DNA of 64,000 nucleotides from Entoloma clypeatum (GCA_963565915.1 OY751493.1:4588001-4652000), one strand, 5' to 3'; counted from the stretch's first letter, positions 1-10,789 are shown. Made by a program: numbers and translations. The notes: generated from the letters alone by a model not told the origin.

Positions 1-5
1 GAACA

Positions 6-374
6 TGTTACGGACTAACGACTATGGACGTATACGCTTACTTTTTCACTTTTACTCATGGCCCCCGCTTACACATATCATATTATACTTTATTCCCTTT
101 AGTATACTTCGCTCCCGCGCTGACTCGCTTTCCGCAGCTGTCTGACTCATTCCGCAGTCAGCTTACTCATTAGTGCATAGCCTTCCGCAGTCGCCTTACT
201 CATGCGCACTGCCTTCCGCAGTTACTGACTCATTCGCTACCGCTCATAGTCAGTACTATATAAACCTCATGTACCATAGCTACATTCCTTAGATTTAGCA
301 ATCACATTGCTCTTCGCCTTTCCATCTTCCTGCATACTCTGCCCAAACCTTGGAACGGTTTGTTACGCATAACA
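6..374 (+). mobile_element. GypA 3' LTR of an element lying off the left edge
   Basis: This LTR starts TGTTACGG and ends GCATAACA. It closely matches the LTRs at 42379-42780 and 48419-48819, with a shortened U3. The five bases before it (gaaca) are the same as those that precede the 3' LTR at 48419, so this is the 3' LTR of a plus-strand element whose body is outside the window, rather than a solo LTR. A TATA-like tatataaa lies at 257-264. It interrupts the minus-strand GypA copy to its right, inside that copy's accessory ORF. The TSD cannot be tested because the other end is outside the window. Confidence 0.85.
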
Positions 375-439
375 ATAAGGGCAGAAATGGCGGGGTTGAT
401 GTTGATGGTGGAGGTGGAAGTGGTGGTGATATTGGACAT
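375..439 (-). pseudogene. truncated GypA 3' accessory ORF
   Basis: An ATG at 439 (minus) opens a Ser/Thr-rich start (MSNITTTSTST) matching the first 21 or so residues of the accessory ORFs at 48013 (plus) and 62758 (plus). The reading is cut at 375 by the GypA LTR at 6-374. It shows that the ORF belongs to the family and is not peculiar to one copy. Confidence 0.65.
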
Positions 440-561
440 GCTGGAGAGGATGTTGGAAAGGTAGAAGAAGAAAGGGGTGTTGGGCAGAAGACTAGAGCGG
501 GGAACTCAGTGGATTGGTTGACTGATGAGGTTGATGCTGTTATGGGTTCTGAAGTTATTTT

Positions 562-1531
562 TTATCGTGGATGTGACAGGTTCTGCCGATGGAAATCATG
601 GATCAAGTATTGAGCATTCTGAACATTAGTCCGCGGTTCCCATGTGTTCTCTTCTGGGCCATACCCTTCCCATTGGACAAGGTATTGGATCTTTCCACAG
701 AATTTCTGAGAGTCCAGGATTGTGGAAACGTGGTACTCTTCTCATCCTTCAACAATGATTGGATCAGGGGCTGGCTTCTTCTTCTGGATGGCATACTTTG
801 GGGTTTTGTATGGTGACAACAGGGTCTTGTTGAACACAGGGTGAATCATTTTCCAAGTCTTTGGAAGATCAAGAAGATATGTGCTAGTCCCTTTCTTTTC
901 TAGGACCTTGAATGGTCCATGTCGGAGTGCATTGAGTTTCTTTGAGGGACGGTTGGTCCTGATGTTAGTCCCTTCCAGCCACACCTTGTCTCTGATGTGG
1001 TAGTTCCAAGACAGACTCCATTGTGTGTCAACTGTCTTCTTCATCTGATCCTGTGCCTGTTTCAGTGCTGCATTGGCTTCTTCTCCTGCCTGTTTGAGTT
1101 TTTTCAAGAAGTCATTGGCAGCCGGATTGGTGTCTTTCAACACAAGTTCTCCCTTCCAAGGATGCAAACCATAGTTAAGGTAGAATGGTGTGTGCTTCGT
1201 CGCCTGATGTTCTTTGTCATTGTACTGGAATTCAGCAATTGCAATCCATTCAGCCCAATCATGCAAATGGTTGACAAAGTTTTATAAGAACACTTTTGTT
1301 TCCTGATGCGATCGTTTGGCCTGTCCATCAGTCTGTGGATGGTATGCAGTAGACAGATTCCTTTTGATCTCTAACATGCGGCAAAGTATCTCCATGAACT
1401 TCGTGGCGAACTGCGGTCCCCTGTCACTGATGATCTTCTTGGGGATCCCATGAAGCTTCCATATCTGATCCTGATAGATCTTGGCTAATCCTTTAGCTGA
1501 TAATTCCACGGTTCTCAGAATGAGATGAAGC
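562..1531 (-). pseudogene. GypA integrase C-terminal half and chromodomain (broken)
   Basis: Minus-strand reading gives integrase core motifs (SDRGPQF at about 1420, STAYHPQTDGQ at about 1340), the C-terminal GPFKVLEKKG segment, HPVFNKTLLSPYKTPK, and a chromodomain-like tail ([21 protein letters not shown]). There is a frame break between 1282 and 1266 and an in-frame TGA after PIIVEG (741-743 region). The zinc-binding HHCC part and the first catalytic Asp are missing, because the sequence joins RNase H directly to integrase at about 1532. In an intact element this protein would insert the cDNA, with the chromodomain steering it to marked chromatin. Confidence 0.85.
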
Positions 1532-1824
1532 ATCTTCGAACTTGTGATCAATTAAGTCTCAAAGTGTTCCCTGGCTTCAAGCAAATAGTGTCTCCAATCT
1601 TTCAGTGCTTCCATAACTGCCAAGAGCTCTTTGTCATATATCTCATAATTTTGTTTGGCTGCGGACATGGTCCGCGACAAGAACACAATAGGTTGCCACT
1701 TGTTGTCCTGTTTCTGAGAGAGTACCACTCCAATTGCATAGCCCAATGTATTGGTTTCAACCCAGAACTGCCCATCTGGTTTTGGTAATGCCAAGACTGG
1801 TGCTGATGTGATTGCCTGTATGAG
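1532..1824 (-). pseudogene. GypA RNase H fragment
   Basis: Minus-strand reading AITSAPVLALPKP ... VETNTLGYAIGVVLSQ ... SRTMSAAKQNYEIYDKELLAV ... DWRHYLLEAR is the RNase H-like domain of a Ty3/gypsy polymerase. It starts at the hAT-type insertion (1825) and ends at a deletion junction of about 770 bp at about 1532, where the RNase H text (atcacaag) meets integrase text (ttcgaagatg). Confidence 0.85.
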
Positions 1825-1920
1825 TAGTGTTTGAGGGTTCGGTTCGGTTCGGTTTTTTGCCCCAAAAACGGGTGGACCAAGACCGGACTGGTCTTTCAAT
1901 CACTCAGAAATACAATAGAC

Positions 1921-2392
1921 CACCTGATGTACCCACAATACCCCTCTAATTAGAGGTTCATAATATATGCACATGCACCTCTAATTAGAGCCCTTTTTGT
2001 TCAGTCTCCCCAAACCTTGTTAAATGCTGGATAAATACCCTAAATACTTGACAAAGTCCCTCGTCTCGTTCTTCTGATGCATGGGAAGGGCGTGGGAGCG
2101 CGCCTGAACGTTGCTCGGGACTCGATCCGAACAGCATCGGTGACACGGAAGACGATGTGGATGGGCCCTGAGATGTTGATGGTGATGACGACGTGATGTG
2201 AGACGTTGATGGCACAGTGATTGATGGTGCCGGTAGGTTCTGAACGAGACGAGGGACTTTGTCAAGTATTTAGAGTATTTATCCAGCATTTAACGAGGTT
2301 TGGGGAGACTGAACAAAAAGGGCTCTAATTAGAGGTGCATGTGCATATATTATGAACCTCTAATTAGAGGGGTATTGTGGGTACATCAGGTG
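1921..2392. mobile_element. foldback MITE with ~150-bp inverted repeats
   Basis: The arms 1921-2071 and about 2243-2392 are almost perfect reverse complements, starting CACCTGATGTACCCACAATA. They are separated by a 171-bp loop. An exact 8-bp duplication caatagac flanks it (1913-1920, 2393-2400). Each arm contains two further cctctaattagagg palindromes. The 8-bp TSD again suggests mobilisation by a hAT-type enzyme, but the ends differ from those of the surrounding hAT-n1, so a different transposase is likely. It is nested within hAT-n1. Confidence 0.88.
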
Positions 2393-2526
2393 CAATAGAC
2401 CGAGACCGAACCAGGGGGAACCGGTCTCGGCATGTCATTTTGCTTGGACCGGACCGGTCCAAACTGGTCTAGACCAGTCATAACATGGTAATACACTAAT
2501 AATGTAAAAACATGTGTTGGGCGCGA

Positions 2527-3055
2527 GACGACGCCGTTGGACGTGAGTGAGGGGGCCGTTGGGCATGAGTTGAGGCCGTGGGGCATAAGTGAGGGGTCGT
2601 TGGTCATGAGAGGAGGCCGCTGGACATGAGAGTGGGCCATTGCGCACGAGTGGGGAGCGTTGGGCACGAGAAGGTGCCGTTGGGCATTAGAGAGGGCTGT
2701 TGCGCGCTAGTACGCGCCGTTGGGCATGATGGGTGGCCGTTGGGCACGAAGGGAGGGCGCTGGGCATTAAAGGGCGCCGTTGGGTGTGCAGGGAGGCCGT
2801 TGGGTGGTAGAGGGGCCCATTGGGCATGATGGGCAGCCGTTGGGTGCAAAGGGAGGCCATTGGGCATGAGGGGAAGCCGTTGGGCACGCAGGGAGGCCGT
2901 TGGGCATTAGAGGGGGCCATTGGGCGCTAGTAGGGGCCATTGGACATGCGAGGCGGCTGTTGGGCATGAAGGGGCATTAGAGGGGGGCGTTGGGCACAAA
3001 GGGAGGCTGTTGGGCATTAGAGGGGGCTGTTGGGCATGAGGGGTGGCCGTTGGGC
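2527..3055. repeat. 20-bp minisatellite, about 26 units
   Basis: Imperfect tandem units of about 20 bp follow the pattern gccgttgggcatgagggg-g. Because 20 is not a multiple of 3, three units (60 bp) give a 20-residue period in every minus-strand frame, which explains several overlapping Pro/His/Ala-rich open frames here that are unlikely to be genes. A single diverged copy of the right flank of this array (about 3040-3180) occurs at about 32060-32206, without the array. Confidence 0.85.
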
Positions 3056-4356
3056 GGAAGTGGAGCCAGGTGGAGTGGAGGTGGGGGGATAAAAGAAGTG
3101 TGGGAACGTTTCGTTGGCTGTCTGTCGAATTATGGTTCGAGTTTCAGCGATTGCTGAAAGTGCTTGGCAGTCGATGCCAAGTGATGAGCATTGATGAAAC
3201 ATAAGGCCTCGATGCCCAAACCGTGGCATCACAGGCCTCAAGATAGCTTTGAACTTATGGATAGATGTATATAGAGTCATAAAAAGTATATATATAGTTG
3301 GGAACTCAAGCTATGTATACTAGAGAATCTGTATTCTAAAATGATGCATCAAAACACACTGTAAATAGTGCATCACCATGGGTTTTCTCAAACACAAAAA
3401 CAACCTTTTGTTACTTCCTCCCTTCCACAACCACTGTAGTCTATATGTACTGTATATATACCATTGTAACATTGTATGTAAATCTACTCGACCATAGAAG
3501 CAAAATAGGTCGAAAATTTGACCAAAAGATTTTGTTTCAGCTTTGGATTCTCCTCATTCAGGGGACCTCACAGCACATCTGTTTTTCAAATTTGGTGCAT
3601 TCATTATGGAGATATAACACTTTTACTGAAATATGCACATTTCATCATTTCTATCTTATCTAGAGATCTAAAAATTATACAAGATGTTTCAGAAGGTGAA
3701 TACATATATATTGATGAGTTCTATCATGTTAAACTATTATTAGATCATGAGGAAGGCACCGCGCGTGCCTGCACGATGCATTTGCACGTTGTTTACCATT
3801 GTTTGGTGTAAAGTGTCGCATCGCTATATGCTCAAATCCATGGCGAAAATTCATGAAATAAATACACATTTATTAACATATGATACTCTGGTACATAATT
3901 GATATAGTCTGTAAGCTTACTTCCTCCTGTGTAGCCATATTAAGGAGAAATGCGATGTTTTTTGAGTTTGTTTACATATATTTGACACATTTGATGCGTG
4001 CGTGTCGCACATCATCCAATGTTGAATCGACGCATCCACCCATTGCTCGCTCCGCAATGAGAGGCACACAGATATAACAAAAATAACACAGTAATAATAG
4101 TACAGATACAACAAAAATAGCACTGTAAACACAGATACAAAAAAATAACACTGTAATCATATGTTTTAGCTATGTTTTCATCATGTTTCACTCAATTCTT
4201 AACCTTTGTGACTCTGAGCAAGAGTTTATATACAAGCTAGAAATGTATTCCACTCAGTTGTAGCTTCAAAACAAGCCTTAGACCAATGAAATTGGACTAT
4301 AAATATCTAGAATATTATGCAGATTACTGAAAAATCTCCAAAAATTGTAGAATATT
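3056..4356. other. non-coding interior of hAT-n1
   Basis: About 1.3 kb without a credible gene. It is AT-rich with several short open frames lacking any motif. At 4080-4160 there is a short local repeat of an acagatacaacaaaaatagcactgtaa-like unit in about two to three imperfect copies (short blocks only). I see no transposase text on either strand. Confidence 0.55.
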
Positions 4357-4376
4357 GGGGGGGGGGGGGGGGGGGG
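4357..4376 (+). repeat. uninterrupted G20 homopolymer
   Basis: Twenty consecutive G residues (followed by tggg) sit inside the hAT-type element. Such runs are length-unstable and hard to sequence, so the exact length is doubtful. Confidence 0.9.
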
Positions 4377-4601
4377 TGGGTTGGAGGTGTATCCCAAAGG
4401 GCAAAAAGACCGGTCTAGACCTGTTTAGACTGGTCTTTTTGCGGTCTAAGTCAAAAAAAAAAATCTAGACTGAACTGCAGTCTAAATTTTCTAAAACGTA
4501 TAGACCTTAGATCGCGGTTCAGTCCAACGTGGTCTATTTTTCAGTTCAGTTCAGTCCGGTTCAGGTCTATGTAGACTGAACCTTTGAACACTATGTATGA
4601 G

Positions 4602-6060
4602 ACCTTCAAATGCCTTTTGTTCTGTTGGTCCTCAAGTAAATGTAGTGCCGCCTGTGAGGTGGTGAGAGGTTTTGCGATGTTTGAGTACCCTTCAATAAAG
4701 TGTCAGTAGAAGTTAGCAAATCCAAGGAACTTCTGGACTTTCTTTTTTGATGTGGGTGCTCACCAGTTTCAGATCATATCCACCTTCTCAGTTTCCATCT
4801 TGACACGTCCCTCACCAATGACATATCCCAATATAGGACATTTCATTACTTCCCAGAAACACTTCTTCTCCTTCAGAAGCAAATCATTGTCCAATAGGAT
4901 CTGTAGAATTTTTTTGGTGTTTCATGCAAGTTCTTCCTTGGTTTTACTGATAACCACGATGTCATCCATGTAGATCATGCAGATACGTCAGCGGATCTGG
5001 TCCCAGAATAGGGTAGCCATCATCTGAGAGAACATTCCTGGGGAGTTGCAAAGGCTGAAAAACATGACCAATGGTTCAAACAATCCTTGACTGGTGAGGA
5101 AGGCAGCCTTCCATTCATCGCCTTCCTTAATCCAAACATTGTTGTAACCCCACATGATGTCCATCTTATTGAAGTAGACTGCATCTTTCAACACGTTCAA
5201 GAGATCGGAGATGCATGGGAGTGGGAACTTGTCTTTGACCGTAAATTTATTGACCATGCAGTAATCTTGTACCAATTGTTTGGAACCATCCTTCTTGTTG
5301 ATGAAGAAGCAAGGGAATGCATAAGAGGATTTGGACGGGCGGATCTTTCCAGTTGCTAGACCCTTGTCGATGAATGCGTCCAATTCCTCTTGTTTCTTTT
5401 GTGTCATGGGATATGTATTTCCCCTTAGTTCCTTTGGTGCATCTGGTGTAAGTTCGATACCATGGTCCCATTCCCTCTTCTTTGGGATCTTATCAAAGTT
5501 TTCCTTCTCGAAGAGATGAGCAAACCGATCAATGTATGAGGGTCATTTGGTTGTGGGAGGTGGTGTGGGAGTGACAGCTTCCAAGATAGGGTCTCCAGGC
5601 TTCCATTTCTGATCCAACTTCTTGGGTGCATCTTTGTCGAGCACCTCAACCATGCAAACCTGATGTTTGCAACCATCAAGGTTAACCCTGAAATCTGAGT
5701 GTTTGGTTTGGCATGTTGTTGGGCACTGGTTGAATGTTACAGTGCTGGTTGTCCAATTGATCATAGGGTTGTGGTGTACCAACCGGTCATGTCCCAAGAG
5801 CATGTCCATTCTCCCAATGTCCAGTACCATTGCTTCCATGGTTTCCTGATGTGCTCCCAAATCCAGCTTGACTTCGGCAAGTTGGTTCACTTTCTGTTGT
5901 CGATTTGGTGATCCATCCACATTTAGAATTGCTATGGGCAGTATTCCTCGTGTGGGGAGGTTCTGTTCGCGTACTATTCTGGGATGGATGCATGTGTGCT
6001 CACATCTGCTATCAACCTCAGGTCAAATGACCTTTGGTCCTTGTCATGTTTTGAGCTGAG
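4602..6060 (-). pseudogene. GypA protease-reverse transcriptase (broken)
   Basis: Minus-strand order: a protease-like start with the active-site triad changed to D-S-R (about 6030; D-S-G in the copy near 51450), then MLLGHDRLVHHNPMINW, the RT fingers/palm (KIRPSKS, FFINKKDGSKQLVQDY, FNKMDIMWGYNNV, VMFFSLCNSPGMF) and, after an in-frame TGA (4988-4990), the MIYMDDIVV catalytic segment and the thumb. A further in-frame TGA is at 4922-4924. Both TGAs occur at the same places in the two plus-strand copies. The 4602 end is the TSD of the hAT-type insertion. Confidence 0.85.
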
Positions 6061-6132
6061 CTAACAACCTGATCTCTCATCATTTTGGAGGTTTGTCTCT
6101 CTTAATAAATAAGGGTCGCCACTTAGCGTCAT

Positions 6133-6999
6133 TTAATCAGACCCTTCAGGAAAATCCTTCTCATCGGCTTCTAAGATTGTGGTTTTCTCATTCTTGGCAT
6201 CTTCATCAGACACCTTCCTGACCCTTCCGGAGTTCTTCTTTGGCTTGTGGCAGTTGCGCGCAATATGGCCTTCTTGGTCACAGTTGAAACACCTGCAACC
6301 ATCTTTCTTCTGTGGAGCGCTGCAGTCCTTGGCAAGGTGACCGAAGCGTTGACAGTTGTAGCAATGGGCTACTCTTGCTTTGTCAATCTCCATAGCCTTG
6401 CCCTGACCACCATAAGTGGTACTTGATCCAGTGCGCATGTCGCTGCCTCCTTGGATGACAAGTGCATGCCCTTCCATCTGTCACGCCTTGTTCCGGATCT
6501 CCTTTGCATAGTCGGTGTATGTCTTTCTGTCACTAACCACTTGCTTGGAGATCTCGCGGTTGACGTTCTTTTCTAGGATGTACTTCCCAGTTTCTTCACC
6601 AAGGTTTGACAGCTTCAAGATTTCTTTGAATTCATCCAGGAATTTGTTGATGGTGCATTCTTTCTGTTTCATGACTTCCAATCTTGCTTTGGCAGCGGCT
6701 GATTTGTTGGCAACAGAGAATTGTATGGCGATATCATCTGAAAAGCCTAACCAGGTAATGTTCTTGCCATTGGTGGCAAGATCATCTAACTTGTTACTGG
6801 CCCAGTGCCTGCCGGACCCTTCCATCATGCAGGACAGTGCCGCAAGAATCTTCTGATCATCTGTCAGGCCCTTCTGGAACCTGATGAATAGCTTGGTGGC
6901 TTTCCACCATTCATCAAAGGTGTGTCTGTCTTTGAACATCCCAGGATCCTTGATGATCTTGGATGTGTCAGTTGTCTGTACTGCTAGGACTTCTGCCAT
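6133..6999 (-). pseudogene. GypA gag (capsid + two zinc knuckles), interrupted by TGA
   Basis: A start at 6999 (MAEVLAVQTTDTSKI) gives 172 residues of capsid-type gag (DEWWKATKLFIRFQKGLTDDQ). After a TGA at 6481-6483 the same frame continues into two CCHC zinc knuckles (CYNCQRFGHLAKDC and CFNCDQEGHIARNC), ending at 6133. The copy at 50432 reads CGA (Arg) where this copy and the one at 44088 read TGA. In a working element gag packages the RNA and forms the particle. Confidence 0.85.
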
Positions 7000-7001
7000 G
7001 T

Positions 7002-7624
7002 TTAGAGTCTGCGGAGGAGGAGCGGGGTCGAGTTGTTGGGATGAAGATGGGGTTTGGGATACAGGTAGGGGTTGAAAATGAGTCCCTGTTCTAGGTGTCT
7101 GTTCGATGCCTGATTGCGCGGAGTCAGAAGTAGATTCGTCAGGGGACTTGTTGGCGGAATCGGTGGTAAAATGTTTGGGCTATTTCCTCTGTAGATCTCT
7201 AAGGAATCTCTGTTTCTGCACATCTGTCAGTAGCGAGAAGGGGTTGATTCTCTCGTTTTGTGCCCAACGACCGTATTTGGTCTGCTGTTTGGTGGTGGTG
7301 AAGTGGGCATAGATCTGCTGCTTCAAGTAGGACATGATGATGCGACTCTGGGACGTCTCAATGTGAGCATCCTAATCAATCTTCTGATAATGGTTGTCTG
7401 GACACCAATAAACTCTCTGATCTCTGTGATCCGACCTGTCTGAGGTCCTCCTTGAACATGAAAACTTTCGAGTTTGTTCTGTTGGCTGGTGTTGCCAAGC
7501 AAAATGGATGCTCGCTGCTATCTTGCCATGGGGGTGTTGTCTAGTTCTTTGTCAAGCACCTGATGTAGGATGCGATGGATCTCCAATTTGATGTACTGCT
7601 GGATGAGCATAAAATCAATACTGT
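7002..7624 (-). pseudogene. GypA 5' leader ORF remnant
   Basis: Minus-strand text matches the leader ORF of the complete copy (42934-43380): QVLDKELDN, GPQTGRITEIREFIGVQTTIIRRLIR, followed by an Arg/Ser/Pro-rich tail. Stops break it. Homology ends at about 7624 (atactgt), marking the truncated 5' side of this copy. Confidence 0.65.
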
Positions 7625-8484
7625 AAACTTAATCAATTCATCCTCCAATGCACAGTGTTCTTCCACAACAACTCTGAGTATGACAATGACTCTGCCAAAA
7701 TCACTCTCGCCATCTCTTTCCTCTGAGGCACAGCTCTCAATTATTTTGAGCATTTCATCATTGAACTGGACCTGGACAACCCCCCAGACTGGTACAAAGA
7801 TTGGTCTGCATTCCTCCACACACTCCGCACAGAATTTGGGGTCATTGATCCCATTGCGGATGCTGCTGAATCTTTGGACAATCTCAAAATGTGCAAAAAT
7901 CAACACATTCTCAAGTATAATGTCAAATTCATATGCCTCGCCGCTAAAACGCACTGGAACAGCTCCGCTCTGCATCACCGGTACTACTCCAGATTAGTGG
8001 AATGAATCAAGGATGTCCTTGGGACTCAAGTAAAGCCAAGCACGTTACCAGCACTTAGGGAGCTAGCACAAACCATTGATGCTCACCACTGGGAACGTCA
8101 GTGTGAGAAATCCCGCTCCAACAAGTCCACATCCAAATCTGACAAATCCAAAGCAAAAACTCCCTCCACGAACTCTGACAAAAACTCCAAAGCCAAACCG
8201 CAGACACAGAACCAGGGCAAACAGTTGAAGCCTTCCTCTGCTCCCAAGTCCAACATCTCCAACAAACTCGGAAAGGATGGGAAGCTAACTCCGGAGGAAT
8301 GCAAATACTGTTTTGACAACAACCTCTGCATGATTTGTGGCAAGGTAGGACACATCACGAAAGATTGTCCTCATCCTCATCCTTCACCTCTAAGGCTAAA
8401 GCACGTGCTGCCCAAGCCAAGAAAGACTCCAGATGAAACAAAAAAATAGTGGGCAGTCCATAGGACTGTGTTGAACCCTTCCAT
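7625..8484 (+). pseudogene. GypC-like gag, decayed (copy C2, first part)
   Basis: Plus-strand reading matches the gag of the intact element at 58906-60198: ISFL(stop)GTALNYFEHFIIELD, EFGVIDPIADAAESLDNLKM, HILKYNVKF, TIDAHHWERQ, SNKLGKDGKLT, then a CCHC knuckle CMICGKVGHITKDC (about 8330-8370). Two in-frame stops (at about 7716 and 8002) kill it. The gag end is ACA AAA AAA TAG (8438-8449), the same A7-stop arrangement as in the intact element. The continuing protease leader reaches 8484, is cut by GypD (TSD tccat, 8480-8484) and resumes at 17105. Confidence 0.82.
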
Positions 8485-8923
8485 TGTAAGGGCAACCTTA
8501 CGATCCAACAACTTCAAAGTGCTCCGAAGCGACTCCGACGTCGGACGACTTGCAAGGGAGATCCAAAGTTTAGATTGAGCAGTCTGATAAGTAATACAAC
8601 ACACACCTTGCAAGGGAGATCCAAAGAGAAAGTTCTAAGGATTCCCCTGCAAGCTAGTGAGATAAATAGTAAAATGAGATATGAAATAAGAGATAAAACG
8701 AGACACATGAATGATGAGCAATGATCGGGAGTAGGGATGGGGGATGAATGGAAACAAGATGAATGATAGTACCTGTGATCTGACGTGCGGAGTTGTCAGA
8801 TGCGGAGAGGTGGATAAGATGTCAGATACAGCAGATATGATTGGAGGATGTCGGAGATGGTGGAATAGAAAGGAAAGGAAGAAAGGAAAGGAAAAGTGAA
8901 AAGTGAAAGTGGTTGCCCTTACA
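8485..8923 (-). mobile_element. GypD LTR (outer 3' LTR)
   Basis: Starts TGTAAGGGCAACC and ends GGTTGCCCTTACA, a perfect 13-bp terminal inverted repeat, longer than usual for an LTR. Inside, the block ttgcaagggagatcc-aag occurs three times. The left flank tccat is the TSD shared with 17100-17104. Confidence 0.9.
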
Positions 8924-9268
8924 TCATCCCCCCTTCAAGGCACGGCATCTCGACATGTCAGGCAAAACGAGTCAAATATCGCGGCGGAGCTCCCGGATGA
9001 TGTCGGTAGAAGTCGCGGACTAGGCGCAGAGCGTGGACATTGTCTTCTGCTTCCCAGGAATTCTCTTCATAGCCATATCCCTTCCATTTGACCAAGAATT
9101 GAAGCTTGCCTCGATGCAGTCAGCTGTCCAAGAGGTTTTCAACATCGTACTCCAATTCTTCTCCAACTACCATCAAAGGCGGAGGAGAGTGGACTTGGTG
9201 TCGGAAAGGGTCGTCAGGAACTAGTGAAAGTTTGACAACATGGAATACTGGGTGAACGCGGGACATGG
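8924..9268 (-). pseudogene. GypD pol C-terminus fragment (chromodomain)
   Basis: Minus-strand text parallels 11223-11580: HPVFHVVKLSLVPD, then GEELEYDVENLLDS and LQFLVKWKGYGYEENSWEAEDNV, a chromodomain. At 9268/9269 (ggacatgg then tcaaag) it changes abruptly to GypB RT, so only the last 110 or so residues of pol remain. Confidence 0.8.
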
Positions 9269-10789
9269 TCAAAGACTCCATCAGGGGTCATAAATGCCAC
9301 TTTTCACTCGTCTTCCTCCTTGATGCGCACATTGTTGTAGCCCCATCTGAGATCCATCTTGGTGAACCTTTTCTTCTCTTTTAACTTATTGATCAACTCT
9401 GGAATCAACGGGAGTGGATAATTATTGTGGATGGTCCAGCTGTTGATATGTCGGTAATCCTGTACCATTCATTTCTTTCCATCTTTTTTGGGTATAAAGA
9501 ATACTGGCGAAGTTTGTGGTGACTTGGTAGATTGAATATATCCTTTGCGTAATTGATCATCCACAAATTTGGATACTTCTTTCCTTTCATCTGGTGACAG
9601 GGGGTAGACTTTGGCCTTCTTTGGTACAAAATCTGGTTTTAAGTCTATAGCATGATCCCATGGTTTTCTGACTGGTAACCTCTCTGATGCTTTCTTTTCA
9701 AAGACTGATAGATATTTGTGATATTTTTGGGGGACAGCCTGTTCCGCCGGTATTTCATCTGAGGGTTCTCCCTTAGCTGCCCTGAGCATGTGGATTACCT
9801 CTTCCTCCACTTCTTCTTCATTTCTTTCTAGACACATGCCGCATTCTTCTGGACATCTTGATAGTTTAATTTCCGCTTTTTTCCAATCGATCTCTGGATT
9901 ATGGCATTTCAGCCAAGTGTGTCCAACAATAATTTTAGCTTTTCCTAGGTTGCATGCTTCAAACACTGCTATTTCCACATGTCCTTTATACCGCATGGCC
10001 ATGACTGCTTCATGCATGATTGACCCTCCTTGGTTGAGCATGCCATCAACGTTGTAGGCCCGAATGGGGAAAGGTAGTTCCCTTAATTTAATATTGTTCC
10101 TTTTGGCGAAGTCCAGATCAATGAACATCCCTGTCGCCCCTGAGTCTAATAATGCATCAACATCAAAAGTGCGTTTGTCCTGCAATGTTTCCAGCATGAT
10201 TTTCATCATAAGCTCTTTTTCCAAAGAAGCAGATCGAATAAAAGATGGTTCCCCCATAGAGTCCGTTTGCCTAGTTAAATTATCTGATTCTTTGTAACAG
10301 GGAATTAAGCATTCATCCATAAGGGCCAAACCAAGCCTCATTTCCAAGGACTCCCCAATGATATAATTTACAAGCATATTTAAGTCCGAATCATCTGTGC
10401 TAGTTTTTTGAGCTTTTACCTTTTTGGGTTTGTCCAATAGTATTTTATTGTATGTAACTGCTGCATCTGTAAGTTTCTGAAACCATGATTTTACAGTGTC
10501 TTTATATATATAAGAGTCTATAGGCAATTGTTTGTAATGATTTGTCAGAGCCAGCAGGGGAATTACTGGTTGACGTTCACAAAACCCTGCTGCCCTGCAG
10601 CTTGTCCATTGGGATTCAGCGCAGGCACACTATTCACACCCATTTGTCCATTTGTGGCTTGACGTGCTTGACGTCTTGCCGTTATCTGTCATACAATCTC
10701 TTCTTCCTCATGTTCATCAATCTGTTCGATCATTGCTGCTTGTACCCTGTGCTGCGGCTGCCTGCAATCTCGGGCAAATTGCCCCTGCC
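9269..10789 (-). pseudogene. GypB fragment: gag knuckle, protease and RT N-part (copy B2)
   Basis: Minus-strand reading starts in the gag zinc-knuckle region (10789) and runs through a 352-residue open frame (10527-9469). That frame holds an aspartic protease ([21 protein letters not shown], about 10140) and the RT start ([23 protein letters not shown]). It then continues past a stop through [16 protein letters not shown] to GVFD at 9269. 9503-10789 is collinear, in reverse, with 21124-22410 (position sum 31913). It is trapped between two GypD 3' regions. Confidence 0.85.

Larger units (their letters stand above)
1825..4593. mobile_element. hAT-type non-autonomous element, 2.77 kb (hAT-n1)
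   Basis: The ends are tagtgtttgagg and cctttgaacacta, imperfect inverted repeats. The element is flanked by a perfect 8-bp duplication, tgtatgag (1817-1824 and 4594-4601), the size made by hAT transposases. The subterminal regions are full of short palindromic ggtctagacc/accggtct blocks. No transposase is readable. Cargo: a 472-bp foldback element, a 20-bp minisatellite, AT-rich filler and a G20 run. The host sequence is GypA copy A1, so this insertion is younger. Related shorter copies lie at 17398-17924 and 19515-20098. Confidence 0.85.
375..7624 (-). mobile_element. GypA copy A1, degraded Ty3/gypsy, split by a hAT-type element
   Basis: Read on the minus strand, the order is leader ORF (7624-7002), gag (6999-6133), protease and RT (6060-4602), a break for the hAT-type element (4593-1825), RNase H (1824-1532), integrase and chromodomain (1531-562), and the start of the accessory ORF (439-375). 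The order matches the complete copy at 42379-48819. No LTR is left: the 5' side stops inside the leader at about 7624, and the 3' side is cut by the LTR at 6-374. About 770 bp between RNase H and integrase are missing at about 1532. Stops and frameshifts show it is dead. Confidence 0.88.

Noticed and set aside
1985..2289. Ser/His-rich proteins within the foldback element
   Set aside because: Low-complexity readings over a hairpin loop and arm; no homologous frame elsewhere.
2386..2967. Several overlapping Pro/His/Ala-rich minus-strand proteins
   Set aside because: They come from a 20-bp tandem repeat that is open in all frames; no start context, no domain.
4357..4376. G-quadruplex regulatory element
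   Set aside because: A single homopolymer run in a dead transposon with no nearby gene; length is also uncertain.
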